Below, piece after piece: positions 22,353 through 32,833 of a stretch of 64,000 bases of DNA. A program made the position numbers and the translations under genes. Origin of the DNA: Herbiconiux sp. A18JL235 (lineage in GTDB: Bacteria; Actinomycetota; Actinomycetes; Actinomycetales; Microbacteriaceae). The DNA lies in contig NZ_CP162511.1 in NCBI RefSeq assembly GCF_040939305.1, positions 2,232,001-2,296,000 on the forward strand, written 5' to 3'. The first letter of the stretch is position 1, and each line of letters begins with the position of its first letter. The notes beneath the pieces were generated by a model, which had not been told where the DNA came from, ran no database searches, and was given only the letters and a program-made list of their open reading frames with translations.

Positions 22353-23885
22353 GTGCCCGCCAGTCTGCAGTCGTTGCTCCAGCATCCGGAGTTCCGTGCG
22401 CGCTTGGTCGTTCCCGACGGGTCGCGCGCCGCCCGCGAGGTCTCGGTGTCGTGGGCCCACAGCTCCGACCTCGCCGACCCCACCCCGTGGCTCGAGGCGG
22501 GGCAACTGCTGCTCACCGACGGCGCGCAGTTCGCCGACGTCGACGAACGGTTCACGAGCGAGTACGTGCGCCGGCTCGTCGAGCACGACATCCACGCTCT
22601 CGGCTTCGCGATCGGCGTCATCCACCCGGCGATCCCCCGGGCACTGATCGCCGCGTGTGCCGAGCACGGGCTCGCTCTCATCGAGATCGGGAGGGAGACC
22701 CTCTTCATCTCGATCATCAGGTTCGTCGCCGGCGAGATCGCGGCCGAGAGCCGAGCCCGCGTGCAGTGGTCGCTCGACGCCCACCGATCGATCGCCCGCG
22801 CCGCCCTGTCGTCCGACGGACTCGGCGCCATCCTCATCGAGCTCTCGGCGCAGCTCGACTGCTGGGTCGCGCTGTTCGACTCCACCGGGGCACCTCTGCA
22901 CGTGCCAGGACTCTCCGCCCCTCCCGCCGAGCTCAGGCAGGCGGTGGAGGCGGCGGCGTACGAGACCCTCGTGAAGGGCGCGCGGGCCGGGCTCAGCATC
23001 ATCCATTCCGACGTCGGCATCTCCCTGCAGACGATCGGCCAGCGCGGTCGGCTGCGCGGCGTGCTGGCGGTGGGGACGTCGGGGCCCCTCGACCCTGCGG
23101 GCCACGAGGTCGTCGAGAGCGTCATCGGCATCGCCAGCATCGTGCTGGAGCAACGACGTGAACTGGATGCGGCTCGCCGCCAGCTGCGCACCGGCCTCCT
23201 CGAACTCCTCATGGCCGGCGAGTGGGAGGTGGCCAGCCGCACCGCCGCGTCGGTGTGGGGCGGTCTGCCGGCCGAGCCGATCGTCGTCACCACGATCGCG
23301 GGCGAGGGCCTCAGCCCGTCGGCGCTCGACGAGCTCGAGCTGGAAGCGGTGCGGAGCGACCGCGGCTTCTTCTACGCCGAGCGAGGCGGAGACGTGCTGC
23401 TCATCGCGGGCGCCACGACGCCGCCCGAGCTGCGCTCTCTCATCGCGCGTCACGGCATGACAGCCGGAACCTCGAGCCGGGTGTCCTGGGCCGACCTGAG
23501 GCTCGGCGTCTCCGAGGCGACGCACGCCGCGCGGGCGGCGAGCCCGGCCGATCCTGTGGTCGACTACGAGAGCCTCGCCGAGCGCGGACTGCGGGGGCTG
23601 CTCCGTGTCGCCGGCGGCGAGAGCGTGGCGCGCACGCTGCTGGCGCCCGTGCTGCGGCTGCGGCAGCCGGAGCGCACCGTGCTCCTCGAGACGGTGCGGG
23701 TGTGGCTCGAGCATCACGGCGCGTGGGACCCTGCCGCGCGGGCCCTGCACGTGCACCGGCACACCGTGAAGAATCGCGTGGAGACGGCGGAGAGGATGCT
23801 CGGGGTCGACCTGGGCGATTTCGCGGTGCGCGCGGAGATCTGGTCGGCGATCGAGCTCGTCGGGGTCGACCCGGAGTCGTCATAG
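22353..23885 (+). CDS. PucR-family transcriptional regulator (510 aa)
   Basis: Regulator with an N-terminal PucR domain (about residues 1-125, LVVPDGSRAAREVSVSWAHS ... ARSHRDRE-free region ending near GRETLFISIIRF), a GAF-like middle and a C-terminal PucR-type HTH (ALHVHRHTVKNRVETAERML, about residues 465-485). Such regulators sense catabolic substrates and control adjacent pathways. GTG at 22353; a TAGAAA hexamer lies 6 nt upstream, compatible with a leaderless start. It reads into the aminotransferase/dehydrogenase pair and probably controls it. Confidence 0.85.
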   Translation: MPASLQSLLQHPEFRARLVVPDGSRAAREVSVSWAHSSDLADPTPWLEAGQLLLTDGAQFADVDERFTSEYVRRLVEHDIHALGFAIGVIHPAIPRALIAACAEHGLALIEIGRETLFISIIRFVAGEIAAESRARVQWSLDAHRSIARAALSSDGLGAILIELSAQLDCWVALFDSTGAPLHVPGLSAPPAELRQAVEAAAYETLVKGARAGLSIIHSDVGISLQTIGQRGRLRGVLAVGTSGPLDPAGHEVVESVIGIASIVLEQRRELDAARRQLRTGLLELLMAGEWEVASRTAASVWGGLPAEPIVVTTIAGEGLSPSALDELELEAVRSDRGFFYAERGGDVLLIAGATTPPELRSLIARHGMTAGTSSRVSWADLRLGVSEATHAARAASPADPVVDYESLAERGLRGLLRVAGGESVARTLLAPVLRLRQPERTVLLETVRVWLEHHGAWDPAARALHVHRHTVKNRVETAERMLGVDLGDFAVRAEIWSAIELVGVDPESS

Positions 23886-23983
23886 CGGAACTGTCCACAT
23901 CAGGCGGCATGAATCGACACTCTGGCTAGCCGTTCGCCGGCCGGGAGCCGTCATGATCGGAGCATCCGATCGAAAGGCTGCCC

Positions 23984-25327
23984 GTGACCCTCACCTCCCC
24001 ACCCCGCGTCGTCACCGACGGTCAGCCGAGCAACGACGACGTGCGCGCAGCGGACCGCGCCCACGTCTTCCATTCCTGGTCGGCCCAGGGAGCCCTCACG
24101 CCGTTCGTCATCGCCGGCGGCCTCGGCACGACCGTCTGGGACCACGACGGCCGCGAGTACCTCGACTTCTCGAGCCAGCTGGTCAACGTGAACATCGGAC
24201 ACCAGCATCCGAGGGTCGTCGAGGCCATCGCGGAGCAGGCGCGCCTGCTCACCACCGTCGCGCCCGCCCACGCCAATGCGACACGCAACGAGGCGGCGAG
24301 GCGCATCACCGAGCTCGCCCCCGAGGGCTTCGAGAAGGTGTTCTTCACCAACGGCGGCGCCGACGCCAACGAGAACGCCATCCGGATGGCGCGGCAGGTG
24401 ACAGGTCGCGACAAGGTGGTCTCGCTCTACCGCAGCTATCACGGCAACACCGGGGCGGCCGTCGTCGCCACCGGCGACTGGCGCCGCATCCCGAACGAGT
24501 ACTCCCGCGGCCACGTGCACGTCTTCGGACCGTACCTCTACCGGTCGGAGTTCTGGGCGCAGACGCCTGAGGAGGAGAGCGCGCGAGCCCTGCGTCACCT
24601 CGAACGCACCATCCAGGCCGAGGGTGCCGACTCGATCGCCGCTATCCTGCTCGAGACCGTGCCCGGCACCGCCGGTGTGCTGATGCCGCCGCCCGGCTAC
24701 CTCGAGGGCGTGCGAGCCGTCGCCGACCGCTACGGCATCCTCCTCATCCTCGACGAGGTGATGGCGGGCTTCGGCCGCACGGGGCACTGGTTCGCCTTCG
24801 ACGCCTACGACGTCGTACCCGACCTCATCACCTTCGCCAAGGGCGTCAACTCCGGCTACGTGCCGGTGGGCGGCGTCGTCGTCTCCGACCGGGTCGCCCG
24901 GTTCTTCGACGAGCGCGTCTTCCCCGGCGGGCTGACGTACTCGGGCCACCCGCTCGCCTCGGCCTCCATCGTCGCCACGATCGACGCCATGCGCGAGGAG
25001 GACGTGGTCGGGAACGCCGCCCGCATCGGCGCCGATCACCTCGGCCCCGCCCTGCAGACCCTCGCCGACACGCACGAGATCGTCGGCGAGGTGCGCGGCA
25101 GCGGCGTGTTCTGGGCCGTCGAGCTGGTCGCCGACCGCGACACCCGCGAGCCGCTCGCCGCCGCCTCGATGGCCGCGGTGAAGGCCGCGCTCCTCGACAA
25201 TGGGGTGCTGCCGTTCGTGCAGGACAACCGCAACCATGTCGTGCCTCCCGCCGTGGTCACGCCCGACGAAGTGCGCCGCGGCGTGGCCGCGCTCGACGCC
25301 GCGCTCTCCGCGGTCGCCCGAAGCTGA
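23984..25327 (+). CDS. Class III PLP aminotransferase, omega-amino acid type (447 aa)
   Basis: PLP-dependent transaminase of the class III (omega-amino acid:pyruvate / GABA) group. PLP-binding signs are TNGGADANENAIRMAR (about residues 115-130), LILDEVMAGFGRTG (about 255-268) with the Asp for the pyridine nitrogen, and the Schiff-base Lys in TFAKGVNSGY (about 286). GTG start with GAAAGG upstream. With the downstream CoA-acylating semialdehyde dehydrogenase it fits conversion of beta-alanine (or 3-aminoisobutyrate) via the semialdehyde to acetyl- or propionyl-CoA. Substrate is inferred from context only. Confidence 0.88.
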   Translation: MTLTSPPRVVTDGQPSNDDVRAADRAHVFHSWSAQGALTPFVIAGGLGTTVWDHDGREYLDFSSQLVNVNIGHQHPRVVEAIAEQARLLTTVAPAHANATRNEAARRITELAPEGFEKVFFTNGGADANENAIRMARQVTGRDKVVSLYRSYHGNTGAAVVATGDWRRIPNEYSRGHVHVFGPYLYRSEFWAQTPEEESARALRHLERTIQAEGADSIAAILLETVPGTAGVLMPPPGYLEGVRAVADRYGILLILDEVMAGFGRTGHWFAFDAYDVVPDLITFAKGVNSGYVPVGGVVVSDRVARFFDERVFPGGLTYSGHPLASASIVATIDAMREEDVVGNAARIGADHLGPALQTLADTHEIVGEVRGSGVFWAVELVADRDTREPLAAASMAAVKAALLDNGVLPFVQDNRNHVVPPAVVTPDEVRRGVAALDAALSAVARS

Positions 25328-25403
25328 TCGCCCGGGCGCCCGCCCTCACCAGACCATCCACCACCAGACCATCGCCCGCTGACGAGACCGAGGAACGACA
25401 ACG

Positions 25404-26903
<1,500 letters not shown>

Positions 26904-26948
26904 GTCTGGATGCCGCGCTGAGCGCCCTGCGGATGTGCCGCCGAGCGC

Positions 26949-27455
26949 TCAGCGCTTCTTCCATCCGGTGAGGCGTTCGAACTCCTTGCGACCGAGCGGC
27001 GCCGTGGTGTCGATCGGAGTGCGCTGCGATCGCAGCTCGCCGCCGAGCACCCCCGCCGCCGCCTCGGCCGCCGAGCGCACACGGCGGGCGACGAGACCGA
27101 CCGTGCCGCCGTCGCCGTGGAACCCCCACACCGTCGAGATGAGCAGCCGCGACCCGGTGGCCGTCGGTGTCGCCGCCACGGGTACGGCGCAGCGCGCGAA
27201 GTGCCGCCGCACCCCCACGAGCGAGAGCAGCGGCACCACCTCGAGCGCCCAGTCGCTCCAGTTCGACGTGCCGTCGTCGCCGATCTCCGCGTACCTGAGC
27301 GACCACATCCCGTCGCCGAAGGCTTCCTGCGACACGGTGAAACCGTCGGCGGCGAGGGCGGCGAGCACCACCTCCTGCGCCTCGCCCGGGGCCCGACGCG
27401 ACTCGATCTCGTGGAACCTCACGGTCGTGCCGATCGCGAAGGCGTGGTCGCTCAT
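26949..27455 (-). CDS. Conserved-looking hypothetical protein (168 aa)
   Basis: Not recognised. Soluble protein without signal peptide or membrane helices; N-terminus AIGTTVRFHEIESRRAPGEAQ, a middle region with TSNWSDWALEVVPLLSLVGV and a C-terminal basic end GRKEFERLTGWKKR. Codon use (third-position G/C) supports coding. The ATG at 27455 is taken because the in-frame extension runs into the TetR gene antisense-like sequence. Convergent with the dehydrogenase gene and co-directional with the TetR gene 55 bp upstream. Confidence 0.65.
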   Translation of the reverse strand: MSDHAFAIGTTVRFHEIESRRAPGEAQEVVLAALAADGFTVSQEAFGDGMWSLRYAEIGDDGTSNWSDWALEVVPLLSLVGVRRHFARCAVPVAATPTATGSRLLISTVWGFHGDGGTVGLVARRVRSAAEAAAGVLGGELRSQRTPIDTTAPLGRKEFERLTGWKKR

Positions 27456-27510
27456 CCCTCCATCCTGACGCGATCGGGCGTCGAAGGCACCGGCGAGGTG
27501 GGCAACGAGC

Positions 27511-28119
27511 TCAGCGTCCTTCTGGCCCGGGAGTCGTCGGAGTCGCGGAGCCCGCCGATGCCGTGAGCCGCACGAGCAGCTCGCGCTGCCTCTGCAGCAC
27601 GTCGGCGAGCGGAACGGCGTCGTCGCCCGCCAGCCACTCCGAGAGCGCGGTGTCGAACAGCGCCGCCGCGACGGCTGCCACGAGCGAAGCCTCCTCGCGC
27701 GACGCGCCTCGCGCGCGCAGCGCCACGTCGATCGCATCGGTGAGCACCGCCGACTTCAGGCGTTCGCGCTCGCGCAGCTTCGGCTCCTGCTCGATGACGG
27801 CGCGGCGGGCCCCCACCTCGCGCTTCCACCCCTCGAGGTCGCCGCTCGCGACGGCGTCGAGGCCGTGAAACGCGAGATCCATCGGCGAGAGCCCCACGGG
27901 GGCCGCGACGAGCACGTCGGCGACGACGGAAGGCAGCTCGCGCTCGCGAAGGAAGAGCACGTCGCGCTTGTCGGCGAAGTGCCTGAAGAAAGTGCGCGTC
28001 GTGAGCCCCGCCCGTCCGGCGATCTCGGGCACGGTCGTCTGCGCGTACCCCTTCGACGCGAACAGCTCCATCGCGGCCCGTTCGAGGCGGAGAGCGGCGT
28101 CGGGGGCCCAGCGAGGCAT
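27511..28119 (-). CDS. TetR-family transcriptional repressor (202 aa)
   Basis: HTH near residues 28-47 (TTVPEIAGRAGLTTRTFFRHF) typical of TetR; the C-terminal ligand domain (ALRARGASREEASLVAAVAAAL) is all-helical and variable. It is divergent from the oxidoreductase at 28208, with a very large inverted repeat in between that overlaps its own upstream region, so autorepression and control of the oxidoreductase are expected. Ligand unknown; perhaps a quinone or electrophile given the target. Confidence 0.88.
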   Translation of the reverse strand: MPRWAPDAALRLERAAMELFASKGYAQTTVPEIAGRAGLTTRTFFRHFADKRDVLFLRERELPSVVADVLVAAPVGLSPMDLAFHGLDAVASGDLEGWKREVGARRAVIEQEPKLRERERLKSAVLTDAIDVALRARGASREEASLVAAVAAALFDTALSEWLAGDDAVPLADVLQRQRELLVRLTASAGSATPTTPGPEGR

Positions 28120-28131
28120 CCCCCCACACTA

Positions 28132-28186
28132 CCTGATGGCATGTCGTGTCGTCAGTGTTACCATGACGACACGAGATGTCATCAGG
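28132..28186. promoter_or_regulatory. TetR operator, 23-bp-arm inverted repeat
   Basis: Arms 28132-28154 (begins CCTGATG, ends CGTGTCGTCA) and 28164-28186 (begins TGACGACACG, ends CATCAGG) match at 21 of 23 positions around a 9-bp spacer. It lies between the TetR gene and the divergent oxidoreductase. Confidence 0.85.
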
Positions 28187-28207
28187 GCATCCGTCGAAAG
28201 GATTCCG

Positions 28208-29335
28208 GTGTCGACGAACTCCGCAGCCTGGCTGCCCGAAGCCCGCGCCGACCTCGTGGTCGCTCCCGCCGAGATGCCGGTCCCCGGCCCGGGTGAACTG
28301 CTCGTGCGCACCAGGGCGGTGGCCGTGAACCCCCTCGACGAGGTGAAGCAGCACACGGGGAATCTGATGTACCGCTGGCTCCCCTACCCCGTCGTGCTCG
28401 GGGAGGACGTCGCGGGCGTGGTCGTGGCGGTGGGCCGAGGCGTCACGCGCTTCGCGCCAGGCGACCGGGTCGTGGCTTACGCCGTGGGGATGGAGAGGGG
28501 TTCGCGGCATCACGCCGAGGGCGGGTTCCAGTCGTTCGTCGTGGTGCGTGAGGGCCTCACGGCACCCGTGCCCGACACGCTTGCCTTCCACGACGCCGTC
28601 GTGCTCCCGCTCGCGGTCTCCACCGCCGCGACCGCCCTGTTCCAGAACGACCACCTCGCGCTCCCGCCTCCCACGGTGCCGCGGCGCGCCGAGCCCGCGC
28701 CCGGGCGCGGCACCGTCGTGGTCTGGGGCGGGTCGACGAGCGTCGGCAGCAACGCGATCCAGCTCGCCGCAGCCTCCGGCCACCGGGTCGCCGCCACCGC
28801 ATCGCCCCGCAATCACGAGCGGATGCGCGAACTCGGCGCAGACGTGGTCGTCGACTACCGCGACAGCACCGCGGTGCGGCAGCTGAGCGATGCGCTTGAG
28901 GGAGACGACGTGAAGGGCATCCTCGCCGTGGGCACGGGATCGGGCGCACCCGCTGTCGCCCTCGCCGTCGCGACCGGCGCGCGGCGGGTCGCCCTGGCGA
29001 GCCCCGCCGTCTCGTTCGCCGAGCTCCCGAGGCGCGGCGGCCCGAGCGCTGCAGCCGTTCGTACACTCACCCGCATGGGCGCCTCGACCGCCCTCACCCA
29101 GCTCACCGCGCGGCGGCACGGCATCACCGCGAGCTTCGTCTGGGGAAGCACGCTGATGTCGAACGAGGTGGGGCGGATGCTGTGGCACGACTACCTGCCG
29201 CGGGCACTCGCCGACGGAACCCATGCGTGCGCCCCCACGGCCGAGGTGGTCGGCGAAGGGCTCGGGGCGATCCAGACGGCGATCGACCGCCTGCGCGCGG
29301 GGGTGTCGGCGACGAAGCTCGTCGTCACCCTCTGA
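28208..29335 (+). CDS. Zinc-binding-family MDR oxidoreductase, quinone-reductase-like (375 aa)
   Basis: Medium-chain dehydrogenase/reductase: GroES-like N-terminus (VRTRAVAVNPLDEVKQHTG, VVLGEDVAGVVVAVG) and Rossmann fold with VWGGSTSVGSNAIQLAAASG (about residues 178-197). The zinc-binding Cys/His residues of alcohol dehydrogenases are absent, fitting NADPH:quinone or enoyl reductase types. GTG at 28208 with AAAGGA is used; longer forms would cross the TetR operator. Controlled by the divergent TetR. Substrate unknown. Confidence 0.85.
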   Translation: MSTNSAAWLPEARADLVVAPAEMPVPGPGELLVRTRAVAVNPLDEVKQHTGNLMYRWLPYPVVLGEDVAGVVVAVGRGVTRFAPGDRVVAYAVGMERGSRHHAEGGFQSFVVVREGLTAPVPDTLAFHDAVVLPLAVSTAATALFQNDHLALPPPTVPRRAEPAPGRGTVVVWGGSTSVGSNAIQLAAASGHRVAATASPRNHERMRELGADVVVDYRDSTAVRQLSDALEGDDVKGILAVGTGSGAPAVALAVATGARRVALASPAVSFAELPRRGGPSAAAVRTLTRMGASTALTQLTARRHGITASFVWGSTLMSNEVGRMLWHDYLPRALADGTHACAPTAEVVGEGLGAIQTAIDRLRAGVSATKLVVTL

Positions 29336-29385
29336 GGCTGCCCGCGGCCGGGCGCCACACGACAAGCCCGGATAGGGTCGGCGAG

Positions 29386-29988
29386 GTGAGCCGTACGACC
29401 GTCGCCCCGCCCCCGTCCCTTCGAGCCGTCGGAGTCGGAGTGGTCCTCGCCTGCGCCATCGCCCTCAGCGGATGCTCGGGCTTGCCGAGCGCAGTGGCAC
29501 CTTCAGCGGCGAAAACCTCACCGAGCGTCGCCGACGCCTCTTCGACCCCGGCCGCCGAGGCGCCGTGGAGCGAGGGCACCGGCCCCGTGGCCGCCATCGA
29601 GTTCGAGCTCGACGGCACCGCGTCCACCCTCCTCGGAACCTTCGAACCCGGCGGTCTCCTGTCGTGCACCGGAGACATCGTGACGATCGCGAACACGTCG
29701 CCCGCCCCCGGCCTCGGCGTCACCTTCTCCGCCGCCGACGAGCCCGCTCCCCTGGTGTCGAGCTGGGTGGTGGGCGACGAGCTGGTCGCCCAGTTCACCG
29801 GTTCGGGCGAGGTGGTGCGCGAGGAGCATCCCGACGGCTCGATCGGGTACACGGTGATCGGGGCGGAGGGTCGAGCATCCGTGCTCCCTCGCGACCCCGC
29901 AGCCGCCGCGATCGGCGACTACGACATGAAGGAGGCGAGGCAGGTCGATGCCGTCTCCTCGTTCACCGTCACCTGCCCGGTCGGCTGA
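29386..29988 (+). CDS. Putative lipoprotein (200 aa)
   Basis: Signal peptide with hydrophobic core VGVGVVLACAIALSGC; lipobox ALSGC gives a lipid-modified Cys near residue 26. The mature part is Thr/Ser/Ala-rich at first, then a compact domain with two Cys (LLSCTGD and VTCPVG) that may pair in a disulfide. Not assigned to a family. GTG at 29386 with TAGGGT 7 nt upstream fits a leaderless start. Stands alone between the MDR oxidoreductase and the MarR gene; gap 29989-30199 shows no other feature. Confidence 0.75.
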   Translation: MSRTTVAPPPSLRAVGVGVVLACAIALSGCSGLPSAVAPSAAKTSPSVADASSTPAAEAPWSEGTGPVAAIEFELDGTASTLLGTFEPGGLLSCTGDIVTIANTSPAPGLGVTFSAADEPAPLVSSWVVGDELVAQFTGSGEVVREEHPDGSIGYTVIGAEGRASVLPRDPAAAAIGDYDMKEARQVDAVSSFTVTCPVG

Positions 29989-30199
29989 CCCCGCGTGATC
30001 CGGCTTCCCTCGGTCCGATCCTCCGACGAGTCGCCTCGGTCTGGAACGGAGGCTGCTCGCCGTCGCTCCCGTCGAGGTCGACCGCCCCAGGGCAGATGAT
30101 CGGGTCGTGCGAGGTGTCGATCGGGTCTCGACTCGGAATCCGTGCGGCGGTCGAGGCCACTCGGGTGTTCACTGGACGGAACGACGAGAAAGCAGTCAC

Positions 30200-30655
30200 G
30201 TGACCTCCGCACTCCAGCATTCCGCAGACGACCTCGTCGACGCCCTCACCGAACTCTGGAACGCCGAGGTGCAGCGCCGGCGGGAGATCGCCGAGCGCAC
30301 GGGGCTCTCGGCGAACGACGAACAGGCGCTCGAGCGCATCGTCGACGCCTCGCGGGCCGGCGACGGCGTCAGCCCGAAGGCGCTCGCCGCCGCCATCGGC
30401 ATCACCAGTGCGTCGATCACGGTTCTCATCGATCGCCTCGAGCGGCGAGGACTGGTGACGCGATCGGTGAGCCCGTCCGACCGGCGGGCACTGCTGCTCC
30501 GCCCCACCCCGGAGGGCTTGACGCTCATCGAGTCGGCTCGGGGGCCGGGCACAGACTTCGTCGCGGTGCTGGAGCGGATGGATGCGGCAGAACGCGAGTC
30601 GGGCATCCGCTTCCTCCATCGGCTGAGCAGGGCCATCGGGCACCGGGCGCGCTAG
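30200..30655 (+). CDS. MarR-family transcriptional regulator (151 aa)
   Basis: Winged-helix regulator: recognition helix ITSASITVLIDRLERRGLV (about residues 70-88) and wing VTRSVSPSDRRALLLRPTPEG, both typical for MarR. The C-terminal helix pairs for dimerisation. GTG at 30200 is the first start giving the normal family length of about 150 aa. No adjacent divergent target; downstream small ORF and P450 could be under its control, but no operator was recognised. Confidence 0.85.
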   Translation: MTSALQHSADDLVDALTELWNAEVQRRREIAERTGLSANDEQALERIVDASRAGDGVSPKALAAAIGITSASITVLIDRLERRGLVTRSVSPSDRRALLLRPTPEGLTLIESARGPGTDFVAVLERMDAAERESGIRFLHRLSRAIGHRAR

Positions 30656-30783
30656 CCCGCACGTCCTGTCCCTAGCAGAACCGGGAGTGACCTGGCAGGC
30701 CCCTTGCGGCAGACGGATGCGGGTGTGGGCTGGTCAGCAGCCCCGGCACCCGCGGTCGTGGGCTCGCGAAAGGAGCAGGACAC

Positions 30784-30987
30784 ATGGCACGAGACGACGA
30801 CAAGGCCCAACTGGGCGCCCGCCTGACCGGTGAGCGCGACCCCCGCGACCCCGATGGGTTGCTCACGCTCGACGATGTGACGACGGGTGCCGAGGGCGAC
30901 GCGAACGGCGACGGTGCTGCCGCTGTCACCGAGGCGGCGAGACGCCGCATGACCTTCCCGCCCCGTCCGGGAGAAGACGAGCGATGA
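30784..30987 (+). CDS. Small acidic protein coupled to P450 (67 aa)
   Basis: Not recognised. Hydrophilic, Asp-rich protein (ARDDDKAQLGARLTGERD ... GEDER) without hydrophobic segments, likely disordered. Good GAAAGGAG site before the ATG and a four-base ATGA overlap with the P450 start (30984-30987) argue that it is translated. Could be a P450 partner or only a coupling leader. Confidence 0.6.
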   Translation: MARDDDKAQLGARLTGERDPRDPDGLLTLDDVTTGAEGDANGDGAAAVTEAARRRMTFPPRPGEDER

Positions 30988-32276
30988 ACCGCCCTCTCCT
31001 CGACGACTCCGTGAGGCTGATGCTCCACGGCTACGGCCTCGGCTCACGCGTGTGGGCGCGGGTGCGACCGGGAGCGCGCGCCGCGCCGATGCGGCTGCTC
31101 GGCGACGACGCCCTCCTCGTGCGCGGCGCTGATGCGGTGCGCATGTTCTACGACGAGAGTCTCGTCGCCCGCCACGGCGCCATGCCGGCGCTCGTGCAGG
31201 AGACGCTGTTCGGGCGCGGTTCGGTGCACAGTCTGGACGGCGATGAGCACCGGCACCGCAAGGCGAACTTCGTCGACATCGCTTACGAAGACGAGCAGGT
31301 CGCGCGGCTCACCCCGCTGTTCGAGGCGGAGTGGCGGGCTGAGCTCGACGACTGGGAGCGCGGTGGTCGGCGCAGCGCCTACGACGCCGCGGTGGGGGTG
31401 TTCGGCCGGGCCGGGATGCGCTGGGCGGGGCTGCCGGGAACCGCGGCCGCGAAGACCCGCTGGGCGGGCAGACTCGCCCAGATCGTCGACGGCTTCGGCG
31501 CGCCGTACTCCCCCGAGTACCTGCTGGCCTACGGCAACCGGCTGTGGTCGGACAAGCACTCGGCACGTCTCGTGGAGGCCGTACGCACCGGCGGCCTGCA
31601 CCCCGCGGAGGGCACCGCGCTGCACGCCTGGGCCTGGCACCGCGATCGGCGCGGCGAGCTGCTCGAGTCCCGGCTCGCGGGCGTCGAGCTGCAGAACAGC
31701 ATCCGGCCGCTCGTCGCCGTCGCCCGCTTCGTCGCCTTCGCGGCCAAGGAGCTGCACGACCGGCCCGAGTGGCGCGAGCGCATCGCCCACGAGACCGCCG
31801 AACGCGGCGCCCTGGTGGGCGGGCCGCTCGCCACCGCGTTCGCGCAGGAGATCCGGCGCACGGCCCCGTTCGTGCCGTTGCTGCCCGGCTGGACCCTCAC
31901 CGATCTCGAGGTCGACGGGCAGCACGTGCCGCGCGGCGGGCGGCTCCTGCTCGACATCCTCGGCACGAACACCGACGAGAGCTCGTGGCAGTCGGCCGGC
32001 GCGTTCGACCCCGATCGGTTCGTCGGCGTCGACGACTACGAGGCCATTCCGGTGTTCATCCCGCACGGCGGCGCAGGGGTCACCACCGGCCACCGCTGCC
32101 CGGGCGAGAAGCTCGCCATCTCCGGCCTCGCCTCCGCGGTGGCCGCGCTGAGCGATCCCCGGGTCGCCGTGCTCGACGAGGGACTGCGGGTGAACCGACG
32201 TCGCCTGCCCACCAAGCCGGCGTCGGGAGGCCGCGTGCGCGCATCCGGTTCACCGTCGCGATGCCCGTTCCACTGA
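30984..32276 (+). CDS. CYP152-family fatty-acid peroxygenase P450 (430 aa)
   Basis: Cytochrome P450 of the H2O2-driven fatty-acid hydroxylase/decarboxylase group. Heme ligand Cys372 in TTGHRCPGEKLA preceded by FIPHGGAGV; the carboxylate-binding Arg-Pro pair is Arg241-Pro242 in LQNSIRPLVAVARF; EIRRTAPFVPLLPG near 290 replaces the ExxR-type context. At the position that is Gln85 in P450-BSbeta and His85 in OleT, it has His82 (RGSVHSLDG). So it may decarboxylate as well as hydroxylate fatty acids. No redox partner gene is adjacent, fitting peroxide use. Coupled to the small ORF upstream. Confidence 0.88.
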   Translation: MNRPLLDDSVRLMLHGYGLGSRVWARVRPGARAAPMRLLGDDALLVRGADAVRMFYDESLVARHGAMPALVQETLFGRGSVHSLDGDEHRHRKANFVDIAYEDEQVARLTPLFEAEWRAELDDWERGGRRSAYDAAVGVFGRAGMRWAGLPGTAAAKTRWAGRLAQIVDGFGAPYSPEYLLAYGNRLWSDKHSARLVEAVRTGGLHPAEGTALHAWAWHRDRRGELLESRLAGVELQNSIRPLVAVARFVAFAAKELHDRPEWRERIAHETAERGALVGGPLATAFAQEIRRTAPFVPLLPGWTLTDLEVDGQHVPRGGRLLLDILGTNTDESSWQSAGAFDPDRFVGVDDYEAIPVFIPHGGAGVTTGHRCPGEKLAISGLASAVAALSDPRVAVLDEGLRVNRRRLPTKPASGGRVRASGSPSRCPFH

Positions 32277-32366
32277 TGCGCCGGCCCCGGTGCGGCCTCG
32301 CCCCTTCTCGCCCCAGCCCGATGAACGCGCTGGCCCCCCGGGCGCAGGGTTGCCTAGCATGAGGGC

Positions 32367-32717
32367 ATGACGGTCACAGGAATCGGCGGGGTGTTCTTCC
32401 GCAGTCGCGATCCGCAGGCGCGCGCCGCGTGGTACCGGGAGCACCTCGGCATCGACGCGGGAGCCGATGCCGTGTGGAACCAGGGCGAGGGCATGACGGT
32501 GTTCGCGCCCTTCCCGCACGACAGCGACTACTTCCCTGCCGACCAGACGTTCATGCTGAACCTCCGAGTCACCGAGCTCGACGCGATGGTCGCGAGGCTC
32601 GAGGCCGCGGGCATCGAGGTCGAACGCCGCGCGGAGTGGGAGACCGATTTCGGCAGGTTCGTGCGCCTCCACGACCCCGAGGGCCTGCCGCTCGAGCTGT
32701 GGGAGCTGCCCGGGTGA
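32367..32717 (+). CDS. VOC-superfamily (glyoxalase-like) protein (116 aa)
   Basis: Paired beta-alpha-beta-beta-beta modules of the vicinal-oxygen-chelate fold: GIGGVFFRSRDPQARAAWYREHLG at the start and FGRFVRLHDPEGLPLELWEL at the end, with the metal-ligand-like Glu in LELWEL. A substrate cannot be assigned. TAGCAT ends 6 nt before the ATG, compatible with a leaderless transcript. Confidence 0.85.
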   Translation: MTVTGIGGVFFRSRDPQARAAWYREHLGIDAGADAVWNQGEGMTVFAPFPHDSDYFPADQTFMLNLRVTELDAMVARLEAAGIEVERRAEWETDFGRFVRLHDPEGLPLELWELPG

Positions 32718-32833
32718 GCTCGGCCGTCCGAGCGTGCTTTCCGTCGTGGGCGACGCGAGGGGGCGGTGCGTGCTGTAATGGGGCGGGATCGCGCGCGGCA
32801 CGCGGGCGACCGGATGCGGAAGGAACGCCAACG

